This document shows positions 16,762 to 26,849 of a stretch of DNA of 64,000 bases, piece by piece. The DNA comes from Devosia sp. Root635. Lineage in GTDB: Bacteria; Pseudomonadota; Alphaproteobacteria; Rhizobiales; Devosiaceae. The position numbers were made by a program, and so were the translations under genes. Location: positions 1 through 64,000 of the forward strand of contig NZ_LMGZ01000009.1 in the NCBI RefSeq assembly GCF_001427605.1, written 5' to 3'. The notes below the pieces were generated by a model. That model made no database searches. It saw only the letters and a program-made list of their open reading frames with translations, and was not told the origin of the DNA. Positions within the stretch are counted from its first letter, which is position 1, and every line of letters begins with the position of its first letter.

Positions 16762-19413
16762 TCAGCTAACCTCCCCACTCAACGTATCCAACTCCATCTC
16801 CCTCAACCGCTTCACCTCGTCGCGCAGCCTCGCTGCCTTCTCGAACTCAAGGTTCGTCGCCGCCTCGCGCATCTGGGCTTCCATGTCCTTGATGACCGCC
16901 GCCAGGTTGGCGCCCACGGCGACCTGTTCCTTGCCGTCCTTGCCTTTGCCGATGCTGACCGTGACGTGGTCCTGTTCGTAGACCGAGTCCACGATGTCGT
17001 GGATGTTGGAGCGCACCGACTGCGGGGTGATGCCGTTGGCCTCGTTGTAGGCCAGTTGCTTTTCGCGGCGGCGGTTGGTTTCGGCGAGGGCGCGGGTCAT
17101 GGAGCCCGTCTCTCTATCGGCGTAGAGGACGACTTTGCCGTCGACGTTGCGGGCGGCGCGGCCGATGGTCTGGATCAAGCTGGTTTCGCTGCGTAGGAAC
17201 CCTTCCTTGTCGGCGTCGAGAATGGCGACGAGGCCGCATTCGGGGATGTCGAGGCCTTCGCGCAGGAGGTTGATGCCGACGAGGACGTCGAAGGCGCCCA
17301 GGCGCAGGTCGCGGATGATTTCGATGCGCTCGATGGTGTCGACGTCACTATGCATGTAGCGGACGCGGATGCCCTGTTCGTGCAGGTATTCGGTGAGGTC
17401 CTCGGCCATTTTCTTGGTGAGGACGGTCAGCAGGGTGCGGTAGCCCTTGGCATTGGTCTGGCGGATTTCATCGACGACATCATCGACCTGGGCCTTGGCC
17501 GGGCGGATTTCGACCGGGGGATCGATGAGGCCGGTGGGGCGGATGACCTGTTCGGCGAAGACGCCGCCGGTCTGGTCCATTTCCCATGAGCCGGGCGTGG
17601 CCGAGACATAGACCGATTGCGGGCGCATGGCGTTCCACTCCTCGAAGCGGAGGGGGCGGTTGTCCATGCAGGAGGGGAGGCGGAAGCCGTATTCGGCCAG
17701 GGTCGCCTTGCGGCGCAGGTCGCCGCGATACATGGCGCCGAGCTGGCCAATGGTGACGTGGGATTCATCCACGAAGACCAGGGCATTATCGGGCAGGTAT
17801 TCGAACAGGGTCGGGGGCGGCTCGCCGGGCTTGCGGCCGGAGAAGTAGCGCGAATAGTTCTCGATGCCGGCGCAGGAGCCGGTGGCTTCCATCATTTCGA
17901 GATCGAACAGGCTGCGCTGTTCGAGGCGCTGGGCTTCGAGGAACCGGCCGGCGCCGTTGAGCTCCTGGAGACGGGCGGCAAGCTCGGCGCGGATGGCCTT
18001 GATGGCCTGGTTCATCGTGGTGCGCGGCGTCACGTGGTGGGAATTGGCGAAGACGCGGATGAAGGTGAGGTCGGCGGATTTTTTGCCCGTAAGAGGGTCA
18101 AACTCAACTATCGACTCGATCTCGTTGCCGAAGAGCGAGACGCGCCAGGCGGCTGCTTCATAGTGGGCGGGGAAAATCTCGACGGTGTCGCCGCGCACGC
18201 GAAAAGTGCCGCGGACGAAGCCGGTGTCGCCGCGCTTGTATTGAAGGGCCACCAGCTTGGCGAGCAGCTCACGCTGGTCGATCTTTTGGCCTTTTTGAAC
18301 ATCAATCGTCATCGCGGTGTAGTCTTCGACCGAGCCGATGCCGTAGATGCAGGAGACGGAGGCGACGATGATGACGTCGTCGCGCTCGAGGATCGCCCGG
18401 GTGGCCGAGTGGCGCATGCGGTCGATCTGCTCGTTGATGGTGGATTCCTTCTCGATATAGGTATCGGTGCGCGGGACATAGGCCTCGGGCTGGTAATAGT
18501 CGTAGTAGGAGACGAAATATTCCACCGCATTGTCGGGGAAGAAGGACTTGAACTCGCCATAGAGCTGGGCGGCCAGGGTCTTGTTGGGGGCGAGGATGAG
18601 GGCGGGGCGGTTGGTCTGGGCGATGACCTGGGCGGCGGTGAAGGTCTTGCCGGAGCCGGTGACGCCGAGCAGGACCTGGTCGGATTCGCCATTGTTGATG
18701 CCTTCGACCAGTTCGGCGATGGCGGTGGGCTGGTCGCCGGCCGGCTTGTAGTCGGTCTGCATGCGGAAGGGGCGCGACGGCGCGCGCTTTTCGAGCAGGT
18801 TGGCGGCCTTGTGCGGCACCCAGGGGGAGGAGCCCTCCACCTCCTTGCGGCCATGCAGGATGATCTGTTCGAGCGCCTTGACCGTGGCGGTGACACCGAC
18901 GGTCTGGGCATCTTCGACGGTGCGGCTGGAGCCGGATTTCGAGCGGGCACTGGCGAGGGCATCGCGGAGTTTGCCGAGGGTTTCGGGATCGGCCGCGGCG
19001 GCGCGGGAAATGTCGCGGGCGGAGAGGGCCTTGTCGGACGGCATGTGGCCGAAGCCGGCCTGGGCCGGTTCGCCCATGCCGTCGAAATCGATGCGGTCGA
19101 CGGAGTTGATCTTGGTCTTGCTGGTCCGGGCAGACATGCCGGTAGCGGTGTCGTTATTGGACTTGGTGGAGCGGCGCTTTTCGAGGGCGGTCTTTTTCTT
19201 TTCGGCGGTCGCCAGGGCCTTGCGCGCATCCTCCTCGGCCTGGGCGGCTTCGGCAGCCAGCTTCTGGTCGGCGCGGTCGAGGGCGCGCTTGTTGCGCATG
19301 CGCTCGGCATAAAGCGGCTTGTTGGCGGCCAAATCCTCGGCCTTCTCGATCTCGCCGAGGAAGTCGTCGATGGAAAAATCAGCTTTGCCCGGGCGGGCGG
19401 ACTTGTCGGCCAT
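16762..19413 (-). CDS. uvrB: excinuclease ABC subunit B
   Basis: UvrB is the helicase-fold damage verifier of nucleotide excision repair. The 883-residue product has a roughly 215-residue N-terminal charged extension before the core begins at [21 protein letters not shown]. The core shows GVTGSGKT (Walker A), the beta-hairpin region [26 protein letters not shown] (Walker B), [13 protein letters not shown] and QTIGRAARN. The C-terminal UVR motif ([21 protein letters not shown]) contacts UvrC. Long N-terminal extensions are usual in Hyphomicrobiales; the extension here is Lys/Ala-rich and probably disordered. No operon partner is present; uvrC is 14 kb away on the same strand. Confidence 0.97.
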   Translation of the reverse strand: MADKSARPGKADFSIDDFLGEIEKAEDLAANKPLYAERMRNKRALDRADQKLAAEAAQAEEDARKALATAEKKKTALEKRRSTKSNNDTATGMSARTSKTKINSVDRIDFDGMGEPAQAGFGHMPSDKALSARDISRAAAADPETLGKLRDALASARSKSGSSRTVEDAQTVGVTATVKALEQIILHGRKEVEGSSPWVPHKAANLLEKRAPSRPFRMQTDYKPAGDQPTAIAELVEGINNGESDQVLLGVTGSGKTFTAAQVIAQTNRPALILAPNKTLAAQLYGEFKSFFPDNAVEYFVSYYDYYQPEAYVPRTDTYIEKESTINEQIDRMRHSATRAILERDDVIIVASVSCIYGIGSVEDYTAMTIDVQKGQKIDQRELLAKLVALQYKRGDTGFVRGTFRVRGDTVEIFPAHYEAAAWRVSLFGNEIESIVEFDPLTGKKSADLTFIRVFANSHHVTPRTTMNQAIKAIRAELAARLQELNGAGRFLEAQRLEQRSLFDLEMMEATGSCAGIENYSRYFSGRKPGEPPPTLFEYLPDNALVFVDESHVTIGQLGAMYRGDLRRKATLAEYGFRLPSCMDNRPLRFEEWNAMRPQSVYVSATPGSWEMDQTGGVFAEQVIRPTGLIDPPVEIRPAKAQVDDVVDEIRQTNAKGYRTLLTVLTKKMAEDLTEYLHEQGIRVRYMHSDVDTIERIEIIRDLRLGAFDVLVGINLLREGLDIPECGLVAILDADKEGFLRSETSLIQTIGRAARNVDGKVVLYADRETGSMTRALAETNRRREKQLAYNEANGITPQSVRSNIHDIVDSVYEQDHVTVSIGKGKDGKEQVAVGANLAAVIKDMEAQMREAATNLEFEKAARLRDEVKRLREMELDTLSGEVS

Positions 19414-19634
19414 GGGATGCTCGCGATCTGGGGAGGCGACTCAGATGGGGAACGAGGCGCGGTTGTGCAATGTTCCGAAGAGCATATCGGGGTTCGAACG
19501 GAGAGGGAACGGGGGCTGCTGACAGGGGGAGTCAGGAATGGCAAGGAAAAATTGGCGGCTGGGGTGTCGAAACGGCGCCCGGCCTGTCGTCGTGAGGGCA
19601 TGGGGCGGCAGAGGGCCGTCATCGGGAGAGTGAA

Positions 19635-20006
19635 ATGAAGATTGCAGGTTGGGTTCTTAGTGGGCTGATCGGACTGTTTCTGGCCATCGCTTCGGCGGCG
19701 CCGAAATTCATGGGCATTGCGGCGGCCACGGACGCCATGGAAGTGGTGGGGTGGCCGCTGAAATATCTGGTGCTGATCGGCTGTATCGAGGTGGGATGCG
19801 TGATCCTGTTCCTCATTCCGCGCACGGCGCTGCTGGGCGCGGTGTTGACCACGGGGCTGCTGGGCGCGGCGCTGGCGGCCAATCTGCGGGTCGACAACCC
19901 GCTGTTCAGCCACACGCTGTTTTCCATCTATCTGGGCGTGGCGGTGTGGGTGGCGCTGTGGCTGCGCGAGGAAAAGCTGCGTTCGCTGTTTCCGCTGGTG
20001 AAGTAA
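19635..20006 (+). CDS. DoxX-like membrane protein
   Basis: This 123-residue protein has four predicted membrane helices (WVLSGLIGLFLAIASAAPKF, LKYLVLIGCIEVGCVILFLIP, AVLTTGLLGAALAANL, FSIYLGVAVWVALWL). It fits the DoxX-like family through the APKFMG motif after helix 1 and the E-V-G-C in helix 2. Family members are small integral membrane proteins often linked to redox processes, but no reaction is established. It begins 222 nt after the divergent uvrB start and ends 4 nt before the convergent methyltransferase-like gene. Confidence 0.8.
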   Translation: MKIAGWVLSGLIGLFLAIASAAPKFMGIAAATDAMEVVGWPLKYLVLIGCIEVGCVILFLIPRTALLGAVLTTGLLGAALAANLRVDNPLFSHTLFSIYLGVAVWVALWLREEKLRSLFPLVK

Positions 20007-20009
20007 AGA

Positions 20010-20690
20010 TCAGGCCCGGCGGCCGGGTCTGGTGGCAAACCAGATGACATGCCGGCCGCCCTTGCCCGAGCGCGTGGCGCGAACGGCGATTTCCTCGACG
20101 GTCATATCCGACTGCCGGAGGCGCCGGGTGAATTTCGCATCGGGCGCGGAGGACCACACCGCCAGGTGTCCGCCGGGCGCCAGCGCCGCCCTGGCGGCGG
20201 CGAGGCCGCCGGCGCTGTAGAGCCGGTCATTGGCGGGGCGCGACAGGCCGTCGGGCCCGTTATCGACATCGAGCAGGATGGCGTCGAACGGCTTGCCGGC
20301 ACCGATGGCGGTGGCCACGTCGCCTTGATGAATGCCGACGCGGGGATCGTCGAGGCTGGCGCCATGGATGGCGGCCAGCGGACCGCGGGCCCAGGCGACG
20401 ACCTCCGGCACCAGTTCGGTCACGACGATTTCACTATCGGCCCCGAAGCAGTCGAGGGCGGCGCGGAGGGTGAAGCCCATGCCCAGCCCGCCGATCAGGA
20501 TGCGCAGCCCGGCCCGGCCGGCAAGGCGGGTCGCCGACAGCGTGGCCAATTGCTCCTCGGAGCCGCTGAGGCGGCTGTTCATCAGCTCGATCGTGCCCGA
20601 CATGATGGAGAATTCGGTGCCACGCTGCATGAGCCTGAGCGGCCCGCCGCCCGGCATGGTGGTTTCATCGAGCTTGATCCAGGGCAGCAT
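20010..20690 (-). CDS. spermidine-synthase-like class I methyltransferase-fold protein
   Basis: The 226-residue protein has a Rossmann fold with the glycine motif LIGGLGMGFTLRAALD, the acidic end of strand 2 (VVTELVPEVVAWARG), a DPRVGIHQGDV segment and FDAILLDVDNGPDG. These are the hallmarks of spermidine/spermine-synthase-like proteins. It is shorter than true SpeE and has no decarboxylating partner nearby, so polyamine synthesis is not certain. A generic aminopropyl- or methyltransferase is equally possible. Confidence 0.8.
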   Translation of the reverse strand: MLPWIKLDETTMPGGGPLRLMQRGTEFSIMSGTIELMNSRLSGSEEQLATLSATRLAGRAGLRILIGGLGMGFTLRAALDCFGADSEIVVTELVPEVVAWARGPLAAIHGASLDDPRVGIHQGDVATAIGAGKPFDAILLDVDNGPDGLSRPANDRLYSAGGLAAARAALAPGGHLAVWSSAPDAKFTRRLRQSDMTVEEIAVRATRSGKGGRHVIWFATRPGRRA

Positions 20691-20972
20691 GGGGGAGTCC
20701 GGTAGGCGGAGGTATAGAGCCGTAGCAGGAAGGTATTGTAGGCGGCAAGGGAAAGTGATTGCGGGTCGTTTACCAATAATGACGTTCTCAGTGGCGAATT
20801 TGGTAAACTAAGTAAGTCCGCTTGCCGCCTTTCGAGATTTGGAAATTTTGGTTATCAGGCGTGGTGTAGATTCATAAATAATCCCATGAATTGTTGCTGC
20901 GATTGATATCGACAAATGACGTTTATTCGCGCCTCGTTTATCCAGTGAATTTGAATTGGCGCGGAGCGCGCC

Positions 20973-23627
20973 ATGAGCAGAGCTTTAGTTCTTGAGTATT
21001 TCAATGAGATTGATCGACTAAAACAGGTGTCGGGAACCACGACCGAGGGGGTGGTCAGCGAGGCCTTCAAGGACCTGCTCAAGGGGTGGTCGCGGCAGAA
21101 GAACCTGGTCTTTGCGGCACAATATGAATTCCTCTCCGCGCAGAAGACTCGGGTGCGGCCGGATGGCACGATCCTGCATGCGCTGCGAGTGCCGTTCGGC
21201 TATTGGGAGGCCAAGGACGAGGCCGACGATCTTGACAGCGAGATCGACAAGAAGCTGCGCTGTGGCTATCCGCAGGACAATATCCTGTTTGAGGATTCAC
21301 GCGAGGCAGTGCTGATCCAGAACCGACAACCGGTCATGCGGTGTCGCATGTCGGATGGGGATGAACTGCTGCGCCTGCTCGGCCTGTTTTTCAGCTATGA
21401 ACGCACCGAAATCGCCGAGTTCCGCAAAGCAGTGGAGCAGTTCAAGTCCGACCTGCCGACCGTGCTTGGGGCGCTGCGCGATGGGATTGATGGCGCCTAT
21501 GGCAGCAACGCGACGTTTCGGGACGCCGCCGGCCGTTTTCTCGACCATGCGCGGGACACAATCAATCCGGCGGTTACCGACGCCGATGTACGGGAAATGC
21601 TCATCCAGCATATTCTGACCGAAGAGATTTTCAGCCAGGTTTTCGACGATCCGGACTTCCACCAGAAGAACAATATTGCACGGGAACTGTACCGCCTCGA
21701 GACGCAGTTCTTCACAGGAACGCTGAAACGCCAGACGCTCACGGCGCTACGGCCATACTATGCAACCATCCGTTCGAACGCGGCGATCATCACGCAGCAC
21801 AGCGAGAAGCAGGCGTTCCTGAAGGTCATCTATGAGAACTTCTACAAGGTCTATGACGCCAAGAAGGCCGACCGCCTCGGCGTTGTCTATACGCCCAACG
21901 AGATCGTCAAATTTATGGTGGATGGGGCGGACTGGCTGACGCAGAAGCATTTCGGCAAAGCGCTGATCGACGAGGGTGTGGAAATCCTCGATCCGGCGAC
22001 CGGGACGGGCACCTTCATCTGCGAGTTGCTGGAGCATTTTCGCGGGCAGCCGGGGAAGCTGGCGAAGAAATACAGGGATGAACTGCATGCCAATGAGGTG
22101 GCGATCCTGCCCTACTACGTGGCCAATCTGAACATTGAGGCCACCTATGCCGCAATCACCGGGCAATATGTCGAGTTCCCCAACCTGTGCTTCGTGGACA
22201 CGCTGGACAATATCGGTGGACTGGGGATCAAGCGGGGGCACCAGCATGACCTGTTTGCGGGGCTGAGCGACGAGAATATTGAACGGGTGAAACGACAGAA
22301 CCGGCGCAAAATCTCTGTGATCATCGGCAACCCGCCCTACAATGCGAACCAGCAGAACGAGAACGACAACAACAAGAACAGGGCCTATCCGCATATCGAT
22401 GCGGCGATCAAGGCGACCTATATCGCGCAGTCAACGGCGCAGAAGACCAAGCAATATGACATGTACAAGCGCTTTATTCGTTGGGCCTCCGACCGTTTGG
22501 GTGACGAGGGCGTAGTTGCCTTCATCACCAACAGAGCATTCGTCGATTCTCGCCAGGATGACGGATTTCGAAGGGCGGTCGTGAACGAGTTTTCCGAAGT
22601 GTACGTCGTCGACCTTGGCGGGGACTGGAAGCGCAAGGACGATGCCGGGGGTGGAAACGTATTCGGGATAGGGACGGGCGTCGCGATCGCCTTCTTCGTC
22701 AGGCGTTCGCACAAAGGCAGTGGGAAAATATTCTATGCCGGCAGGCCGCGAGCGGAGGATGCCGAAGACAAGCTGAACTTTCTGGCGAGCCACAATGCAG
22801 CATCCATCGACTTTTCTCGGGTGGAGCCTGACAAAAATGCGAATTGGAGCGACGTCCCCGATGGTGATTGGGAGCAGTTTCTTCCCGTAGCCAATCAGGA
22901 GACAAAAGCTGCGACCTGGGCGTCGCGTGAGCGTGCGATCTTCAAATCCTATTCTCTGGGCGTTTCCACCAATCGCGACGAGTGGCTTTACGATTTTGAT
23001 CGCGCCACTCTCAATCGCAAGGTGTCGCTTCTCGCGGAGCGCTACGACAAGGTTTCCCCAAATGCGGCGGAGTACCCGTCGGACATAAAGTGGTCCGAGA
23101 GTCTGAAGCGCCGAAAGGCTGCGGGCCAGAAAGAACTTTACGAGGCCGGGCGTCTCAGGCTGGCGTCATATCGGCCATTTACTGCCAAGTGGCACTACCA
23201 ATCGGCGCTGTTTGTTGACCGACCGGGTTGGAGTTCCGAGGCGTTTCCGCAGGACGAAAAAAATCAGGCGATCTGCTTTAACGACAAGGGCGCCCGCTCG
23301 GACATCTGCATTCTTGCGGTAGATGGGCCAGCCGATCTCCACTTTGGAGCGGCAATTGACGGGTATCAGCAGGTAGCACGCTATCGCTTCACCAAAGACG
23401 GCGTTCGGATCGACAACATCACCGACTGGGGGCTGAGGCAGTTCATTAGGGCCTATGGCGTCAACGGCGCGCTTGATCCTGCGCGGCTGGACGCGGATGA
23501 AGGGGAGCCGGTGGGGGGTGCGGAGGGGAAGGCGCCGTCACCCCGGCGCGGAAAGCGCGTCGAAGAAAGGCAAGCGTCCGCTCAGCAAGGACGATGTCTT
23601 CCATTATGTCTATGGCGTGCTGCATGA
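20973..23627 (+). CDS. type ISP/IIG-like restriction-modification enzyme: nuclease and methylase part
   Basis: This frame encodes 884 residues. Near the N-terminus VRPDG...FGYWEAKDE fits a PD-(D/E)xK nuclease core (residues about 55-80). An N6-adenine methylase follows with ILDPATGTGTF (motif I, SAM site) and VIIGNPPYNANQ (motif IV). The later part (SVSTNRDEWLYDF, SLKRRKAAG, YRPFTAKWHYQS) matches type ISP/Mrr-methylase proteins, but no helicase domain is present. After about residue 845 the frame enters a non-homologous tail; the true C-terminus continues in another frame (next entry). The upstream region is A+T-rich, as expected of a transferred defence gene. Confidence 0.88.
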   Translation: MSRALVLEYFNEIDRLKQVSGTTTEGVVSEAFKDLLKGWSRQKNLVFAAQYEFLSAQKTRVRPDGTILHALRVPFGYWEAKDEADDLDSEIDKKLRCGYPQDNILFEDSREAVLIQNRQPVMRCRMSDGDELLRLLGLFFSYERTEIAEFRKAVEQFKSDLPTVLGALRDGIDGAYGSNATFRDAAGRFLDHARDTINPAVTDADVREMLIQHILTEEIFSQVFDDPDFHQKNNIARELYRLETQFFTGTLKRQTLTALRPYYATIRSNAAIITQHSEKQAFLKVIYENFYKVYDAKKADRLGVVYTPNEIVKFMVDGADWLTQKHFGKALIDEGVEILDPATGTGTFICELLEHFRGQPGKLAKKYRDELHANEVAILPYYVANLNIEATYAAITGQYVEFPNLCFVDTLDNIGGLGIKRGHQHDLFAGLSDENIERVKRQNRRKISVIIGNPPYNANQQNENDNNKNRAYPHIDAAIKATYIAQSTAQKTKQYDMYKRFIRWASDRLGDEGVVAFITNRAFVDSRQDDGFRRAVVNEFSEVYVVDLGGDWKRKDDAGGGNVFGIGTGVAIAFFVRRSHKGSGKIFYAGRPRAEDAEDKLNFLASHNAASIDFSRVEPDKNANWSDVPDGDWEQFLPVANQETKAATWASRERAIFKSYSLGVSTNRDEWLYDFDRATLNRKVSLLAERYDKVSPNAAEYPSDIKWSESLKRRKAAGQKELYEAGRLRLASYRPFTAKWHYQSALFVDRPGWSSEAFPQDEKNQAICFNDKGARSDICILAVDGPADLHFGAAIDGYQQVARYRFTKDGVRIDNITDWGLRQFIRAYGVNGALDPARLDADEGEPVGGAEGKAPSPRRGKRVEERQASAQQGRCLPLCLWRAA

Positions 23628-24123
23628 TCCGGTCTATCGGGAGAAATATGCGCTGAACCTCAAGCGTGAATTTCCGCGCATTCCGTTCTACCGCGACTTC
23701 TGGCAATGGGCGGCATGGGGCGAGCAACTGATGGCGCTGCATATCGACTACAAAAATGCGGAGCCCTGGCCGCTGATGCGTCTCGACATGGCAGACGAAG
23801 GAGCGCGTTTGGCGGGCGTGGCGCCCAGGGCGATGCTCAAGGTCGACAGGGATAATGGGATGGTGCGGCTCGACAGCGAGACACAGTTGAGCGGCGTGCC
23901 GGCCGAGGCGTGGACCTATCGGCTTGGCAATCGCTCGGGCGTCGAATGGGTACTGGACCAGCACAAGGAAAAGACACCCAGGGATCCGACGATCCGCGAT
24001 GAGTTCAACACCTATCGGTTCGCCGACTACAAGGAGAGGGTAGTTGATCTGATCGGACGGGTGGCAAGAGTGAGTGTCGAGACCGTCAGGATCACCGAGG
24101 CGATGAAGCTGGCGAAGCGGTGA
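23455..24123 (+). pseudogene. C-terminal (target-recognition) part of the restriction enzyme, out of frame
   Basis: From about 23560 this frame reads SKDDVFHYVYGVLHDPVYREKY, LKREFPRIPFYRDFWQWAAWGEQLM and ends EAMKLAKR. That is the usual C-terminus of type ISP and related methylase-specificity proteins. It is shifted by +1 relative to the upstream 884-residue frame. Between the two homologous parts is a low-complexity linker with a run of six G (23513-23518) and a run of four C (23540-23543), so one inserted base in either run would explain the split. If joined, the protein would have about 1050 residues. Phase variation, mutation or a base-calling error are all possible. Confidence 0.8.
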
Positions 24124-24178
24124 GCCACGCCGGCCGAGGTCGCTGCCCGACCGGCGTGATGAGGGCGACGAACTGCTC

Positions 24179-25477
24179 CTATGCCCCCGTCACCCGCCAG
24201 ATGACGTCGCCGACGTCGTCGGCCATCAGGACGGACTGGTCGGTGGCGAGGGCGACGCCGACGGGGCGGCCGTAGGATTGTTTTTCGTCGGGGGAGAGGA
24301 AATCGGTGAGGAGGTCGCGCGGTGTGCCAGTTGGCTTGCCGTTGGCGAAGGCGACGAAGGTCAACTTGTAGCCGCTGAGCTTGCTGCGGTTCCAGGAGCC
24401 GTGCTGGCCGATGGCCATGCCTGACGGAAAGCCGGGGAGGGTGCCCTCGGGTAGGAAGCAGAGGCCGAGCGAGGCGGTGTGGCCGCCCAGGGCGTAGTCG
24501 GGATGGTCCTGCGATGCGGCGGGGCGGGCGGGATCCTGGGGGACGCGGTCATCGACGACGCCCCAGTAGGAATAGGGCCAGCCATAGAAGCCGCCATCGC
24601 GCACCGAGGTCAGGTAATCGGGCGGGGTTTCGTCGCCGAGGCCGTCGCGCTCGTTGACCACGGTCCACAGCGTTTCCGAGGCTGGCTCCCAGGCCATGCC
24701 GACGGGATTGCGCAAGCCGCCGGCGAAGATACGCGACTGGCCGGAGGCGAGGTCGAGCTCGTGGATGCAGGCGCGGTTGGTTTCGGCGGCGATGCCGGCA
24801 TCGCCGATATTGGTGAGCGAGCCGACGGCGACATAGAGCTTGCTGCCGTCCTTGCTGGCGATGAGATTGCGCGTCCAGTGGCCGCCAGGGACCAGGTCCA
24901 TGAGCTTCTTGCCGGGGGCGGTGATGCTGGTGGCGCCGGGTTCATAGGGATAGGCGAGCACGGCGTCGCTGGCGCCGACATAGAGCGTATCGCCGATGAG
25001 GACCATGCCGAAGGGCTGGCGGACGCCAGTGATGAAGGGGTGGCGGATTTCGGCAATGCCGTCGCCATCGGCGTCGCGCAGCAGGGTGATGCGGTTTGGG
25101 CTGGTGCCGGAGGCGCGGGCGCGCTTCATGGTGCTCGACATGGCGTGATCGAACAGCGAGCTGGGCTTGCCCGATTCACCCATGGATTCGGCGACCAGCA
25201 CATCGCCATTGGGCAGGACATGGATGTTACGGGGATGAACCAGCCCGGTGGCAAAGGCATTGACCTTGAGGCCGGCGGCCGGCGTGGGCGTGCGGCCGTT
25301 TTCCCAACCTTTGGCGGTGGGCATTTTCAGCGTCGGAATGCTGCCCTGGGCCTTGGGCGCCGGAATGACGGGGGCCGCGCCATAGACGGCCGGGCGCGGT
25401 CCATCGCCGCGGTGGCGAACAGCGACGGCGACGGCACCGATGGCGGCGACGATATTGGCGAAGATGGACTCGGTCAT
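24179..25477 (-). CDS. PQQ-dependent sugar (sorbosone-type) dehydrogenase-like beta-propeller
   Basis: This 432-residue protein has one N-terminal hydrophobic segment (MTESIFANIVAAIGAVAVAV) and then a six-bladed soluble glucose/sorbosone dehydrogenase fold. Motifs include LVHPRNIHVLPNGDVLVAES, LLRDADGDGIAEIRHPFITGVRQPFGM, FAGGLRNPVGMAWEP, ERDGLGDETPPDYLTSVRDGGFYGWPY and IGQHGSWNRSKLSGYKLTFVAF. Family members oxidise sugars or related alcohols in the periplasm using PQQ. ATG 25477 is chosen because it starts the membrane anchor. No PQQ synthesis genes are nearby. Confidence 0.88.
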   Translation of the reverse strand: MTESIFANIVAAIGAVAVAVRHRGDGPRPAVYGAAPVIPAPKAQGSIPTLKMPTAKGWENGRTPTPAAGLKVNAFATGLVHPRNIHVLPNGDVLVAESMGESGKPSSLFDHAMSSTMKRARASGTSPNRITLLRDADGDGIAEIRHPFITGVRQPFGMVLIGDTLYVGASDAVLAYPYEPGATSITAPGKKLMDLVPGGHWTRNLIASKDGSKLYVAVGSLTNIGDAGIAAETNRACIHELDLASGQSRIFAGGLRNPVGMAWEPASETLWTVVNERDGLGDETPPDYLTSVRDGGFYGWPYSYWGVVDDRVPQDPARPAASQDHPDYALGGHTASLGLCFLPEGTLPGFPSGMAIGQHGSWNRSKLSGYKLTFVAFANGKPTGTPRDLLTDFLSPDEKQSYGRPVGVALATDQSVLMADDVGDVIWRVTGA

Positions 25478-25568
25478 TTGGCAACTCTGGTGTCGGATGG
25501 TTTGGCCAAGGTAATGGCATTGCAGCGGCGTGAACACCATGGCTGGCATGGTTTTTTCGCGCCGAAGG

Positions 25569-25601
25569 CCAGGCGCCGTCCAGTGGGTGGACGGCGCCTG
25601 G
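25569..25601. terminator. strong hairpin between two minus-strand genes
   Basis: A perfect 13-bp stem (CCAGGCGCCGTCC arm) with a 7-nt loop lies 14 nt beyond the stop of the small membrane protein gene at 25615. No T-run follows on the minus strand. Confidence 0.6.
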
Positions 25602-25614
25602 GTTGGGGGTCGGC

Positions 25615-25989
25615 TCAGGCGCGGGCGGGTGTCCAGACCACCCAGGCGAACAGCAGGACGCCTATGAATGTGACCAGCGAGGATACTGCAACAACCGGCC
25701 CCAAAGCCTCATTGCCAGCCAGCAGCAGATAGAGCGACACCGCCATCATGGCCACGCCGAGTGTATAGACGACATACTGGATCATGGGCAGGCGACCGGC
25801 GGCCTTGGCCGGGTTCAGCGCATAATAGCCGCCGAACAGCGCTGACGTGACCCAGCCGAGCAAGTTGATATGCGCATGGGCGCCGATCACGTTGTGGTTC
25901 TGGCTGATCTCCATGTGGATGCCGACGGATATGCCGACGATCAGGAACAGAATGGCGCTGCGGAAATAGTATTCGGATATGCGTGGCAT
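25615..25989 (-). CDS. small membrane protein related to haem-copper oxidase subunit I
   Basis: The 124-residue protein has four predicted membrane helices. Helix 2 carries the sequence GAHAHINLLGWVTSALFGGYYAL, which resembles the His-containing helix of cbb3-type oxidase subunit I and NnrS-like proteins. His/Asn residues also end helix 1 (GIHMEISQNHNVIG). It is far too short to be a complete oxidase. Such one-third-length relatives occur alone in many alphaproteobacteria; haem binding is plausible but untested. ATG 25989 follows TTGGGGGAAACC. Confidence 0.75.
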   Translation of the reverse strand: MPRISEYYFRSAILFLIVGISVGIHMEISQNHNVIGAHAHINLLGWVTSALFGGYYALNPAKAAGRLPMIQYVVYTLGVAMMAVSLYLLLAGNEALGPVVAVSSLVTFIGVLLFAWVVWTPARA

Positions 25990-26095
25990 GGTTTCCCCCA
26001 AAAAGCTGGCCTCAACGTCTCCTCACAGACTCGGCCGGATCAAAGCATGGTAGGGCGGGGCCGGCGCGAAATCCATCGGCGCGATGAACGCCAAA

Positions 26096-26117
26096 GCGCC
26101 GCCCCGAAGGGCGGCGC
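26096..26117 (-). terminator. UUCG-loop terminator of the SH3b-I36 gene
   Basis: A perfect 9-bp stem GCGCCGCCC/GGGCGGCGC has a TTCG loop on the minus strand and is followed by TTTGGCG. It lies 21 nt after the stop at 26139. Confidence 0.75.
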
Positions 26118-26138
26118 CAGGCCTGGGAGCGGGCGCGG

Positions 26139-26774
26139 TCAGAGCGCCTGGAAGCTCGAAATGGCGTTGTTGTAGGAACTGAGCGACGGCTTGGAATTGA
26201 TGATGGTGGCGCAGGAGCCGCCATAGCCGAAATTCTTGCAGACCGTTACCTGGGCGCCGCCTTCGACGCTGACCGAGGAGATGGAGTCGTTCCAGCCACC
26301 GGCCAGGTGCGAATTGCTGTCGCCCGGGCTGACGCAGAACTTGCTGCCTGCGAAGTTGGTGCTCTTGAAGAAGCAGACCTTGGGGGTGGCGGGAGCCGGG
26401 GGCGGCGGCGGGGCATCGCCGATGCCGAAGGAGAAGGAGGGGCCGCCGGGGCCGACGGTGACGCCGAAGTTGAACGGAATTTCGGGTTCGGACGGGGCGG
26501 GCGCCGGCTGGGCGGCGGCGGGCTTGAGGTAGTTGGCAGAGACCCAGCCGTCGGTGCCGGCATTGCGGTCGACAAAGCACCAGGAGCCCTGGCAATCCTT
26601 GACGTCGACGAGCTCGCCGGTGCTGAGCGTGCCCACCTTGGAATAGGACGTGCCGGGACCGGTGCGGACGTTGACGGCGCCGGTGGCGACGCCGGGCTGG
26701 GCAAAGGCGGCAGCAGTCGACAGCAGGACGATAGCGGCGCCGGAAGACAGAGCAGTGATGTGCTTGGCGTTCAT
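26139..26774 (-). CDS. secreted SH3b protein with an I36/beta-gamma-crystallin-like domain
   Basis: The protein has 211 residues. A signal peptide (residues 1-25, ending AFAQP) is followed by an SH3b domain (residues about 30-85, AVNVRTGPGTSYSKVGTL, GSWCFVDRNAGTDGWVSANYL) and a Pro/Gly linker. The C-terminal domain contains CFFKSTNFAGSKFCV, WNDSISSV and CKNFGYGGSCATI. These paired strands with Cys fit peptidase inhibitor I36 / beta-gamma-crystallin folds. The gene has its own UUCG-loop terminator and the TTCAG-N6-TTCAG promoter repeat 76 nt upstream. Protease inhibition or wall binding is inferred from family traits only. Confidence 0.87.
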   Translation of the reverse strand: MNAKHITALSSGAAIVLLSTAAAFAQPGVATGAVNVRTGPGTSYSKVGTLSTGELVDVKDCQGSWCFVDRNAGTDGWVSANYLKPAAAQPAPAPSEPEIPFNFGVTVGPGGPSFSFGIGDAPPPPPAPATPKVCFFKSTNFAGSKFCVSPGDSNSHLAGGWNDSISSVSVEGGAQVTVCKNFGYGGSCATIINSKPSLSSYNNAISSFQAL

Positions 26775-26849
26775 TTTGAAGATACCCTCGTTTGACTTGC
26801 AGTGAGCGTGAAGCTCGCCTGTTCTGAGGGGGAATAGACAGTATTGCGG

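Noticed and set aside
17617..19638. A 673-codon open frame opposite uvrB
   Set aside because: Gly/Ala/Val/Asp-rich shadow of the well-supported uvrB gene with no family motif.
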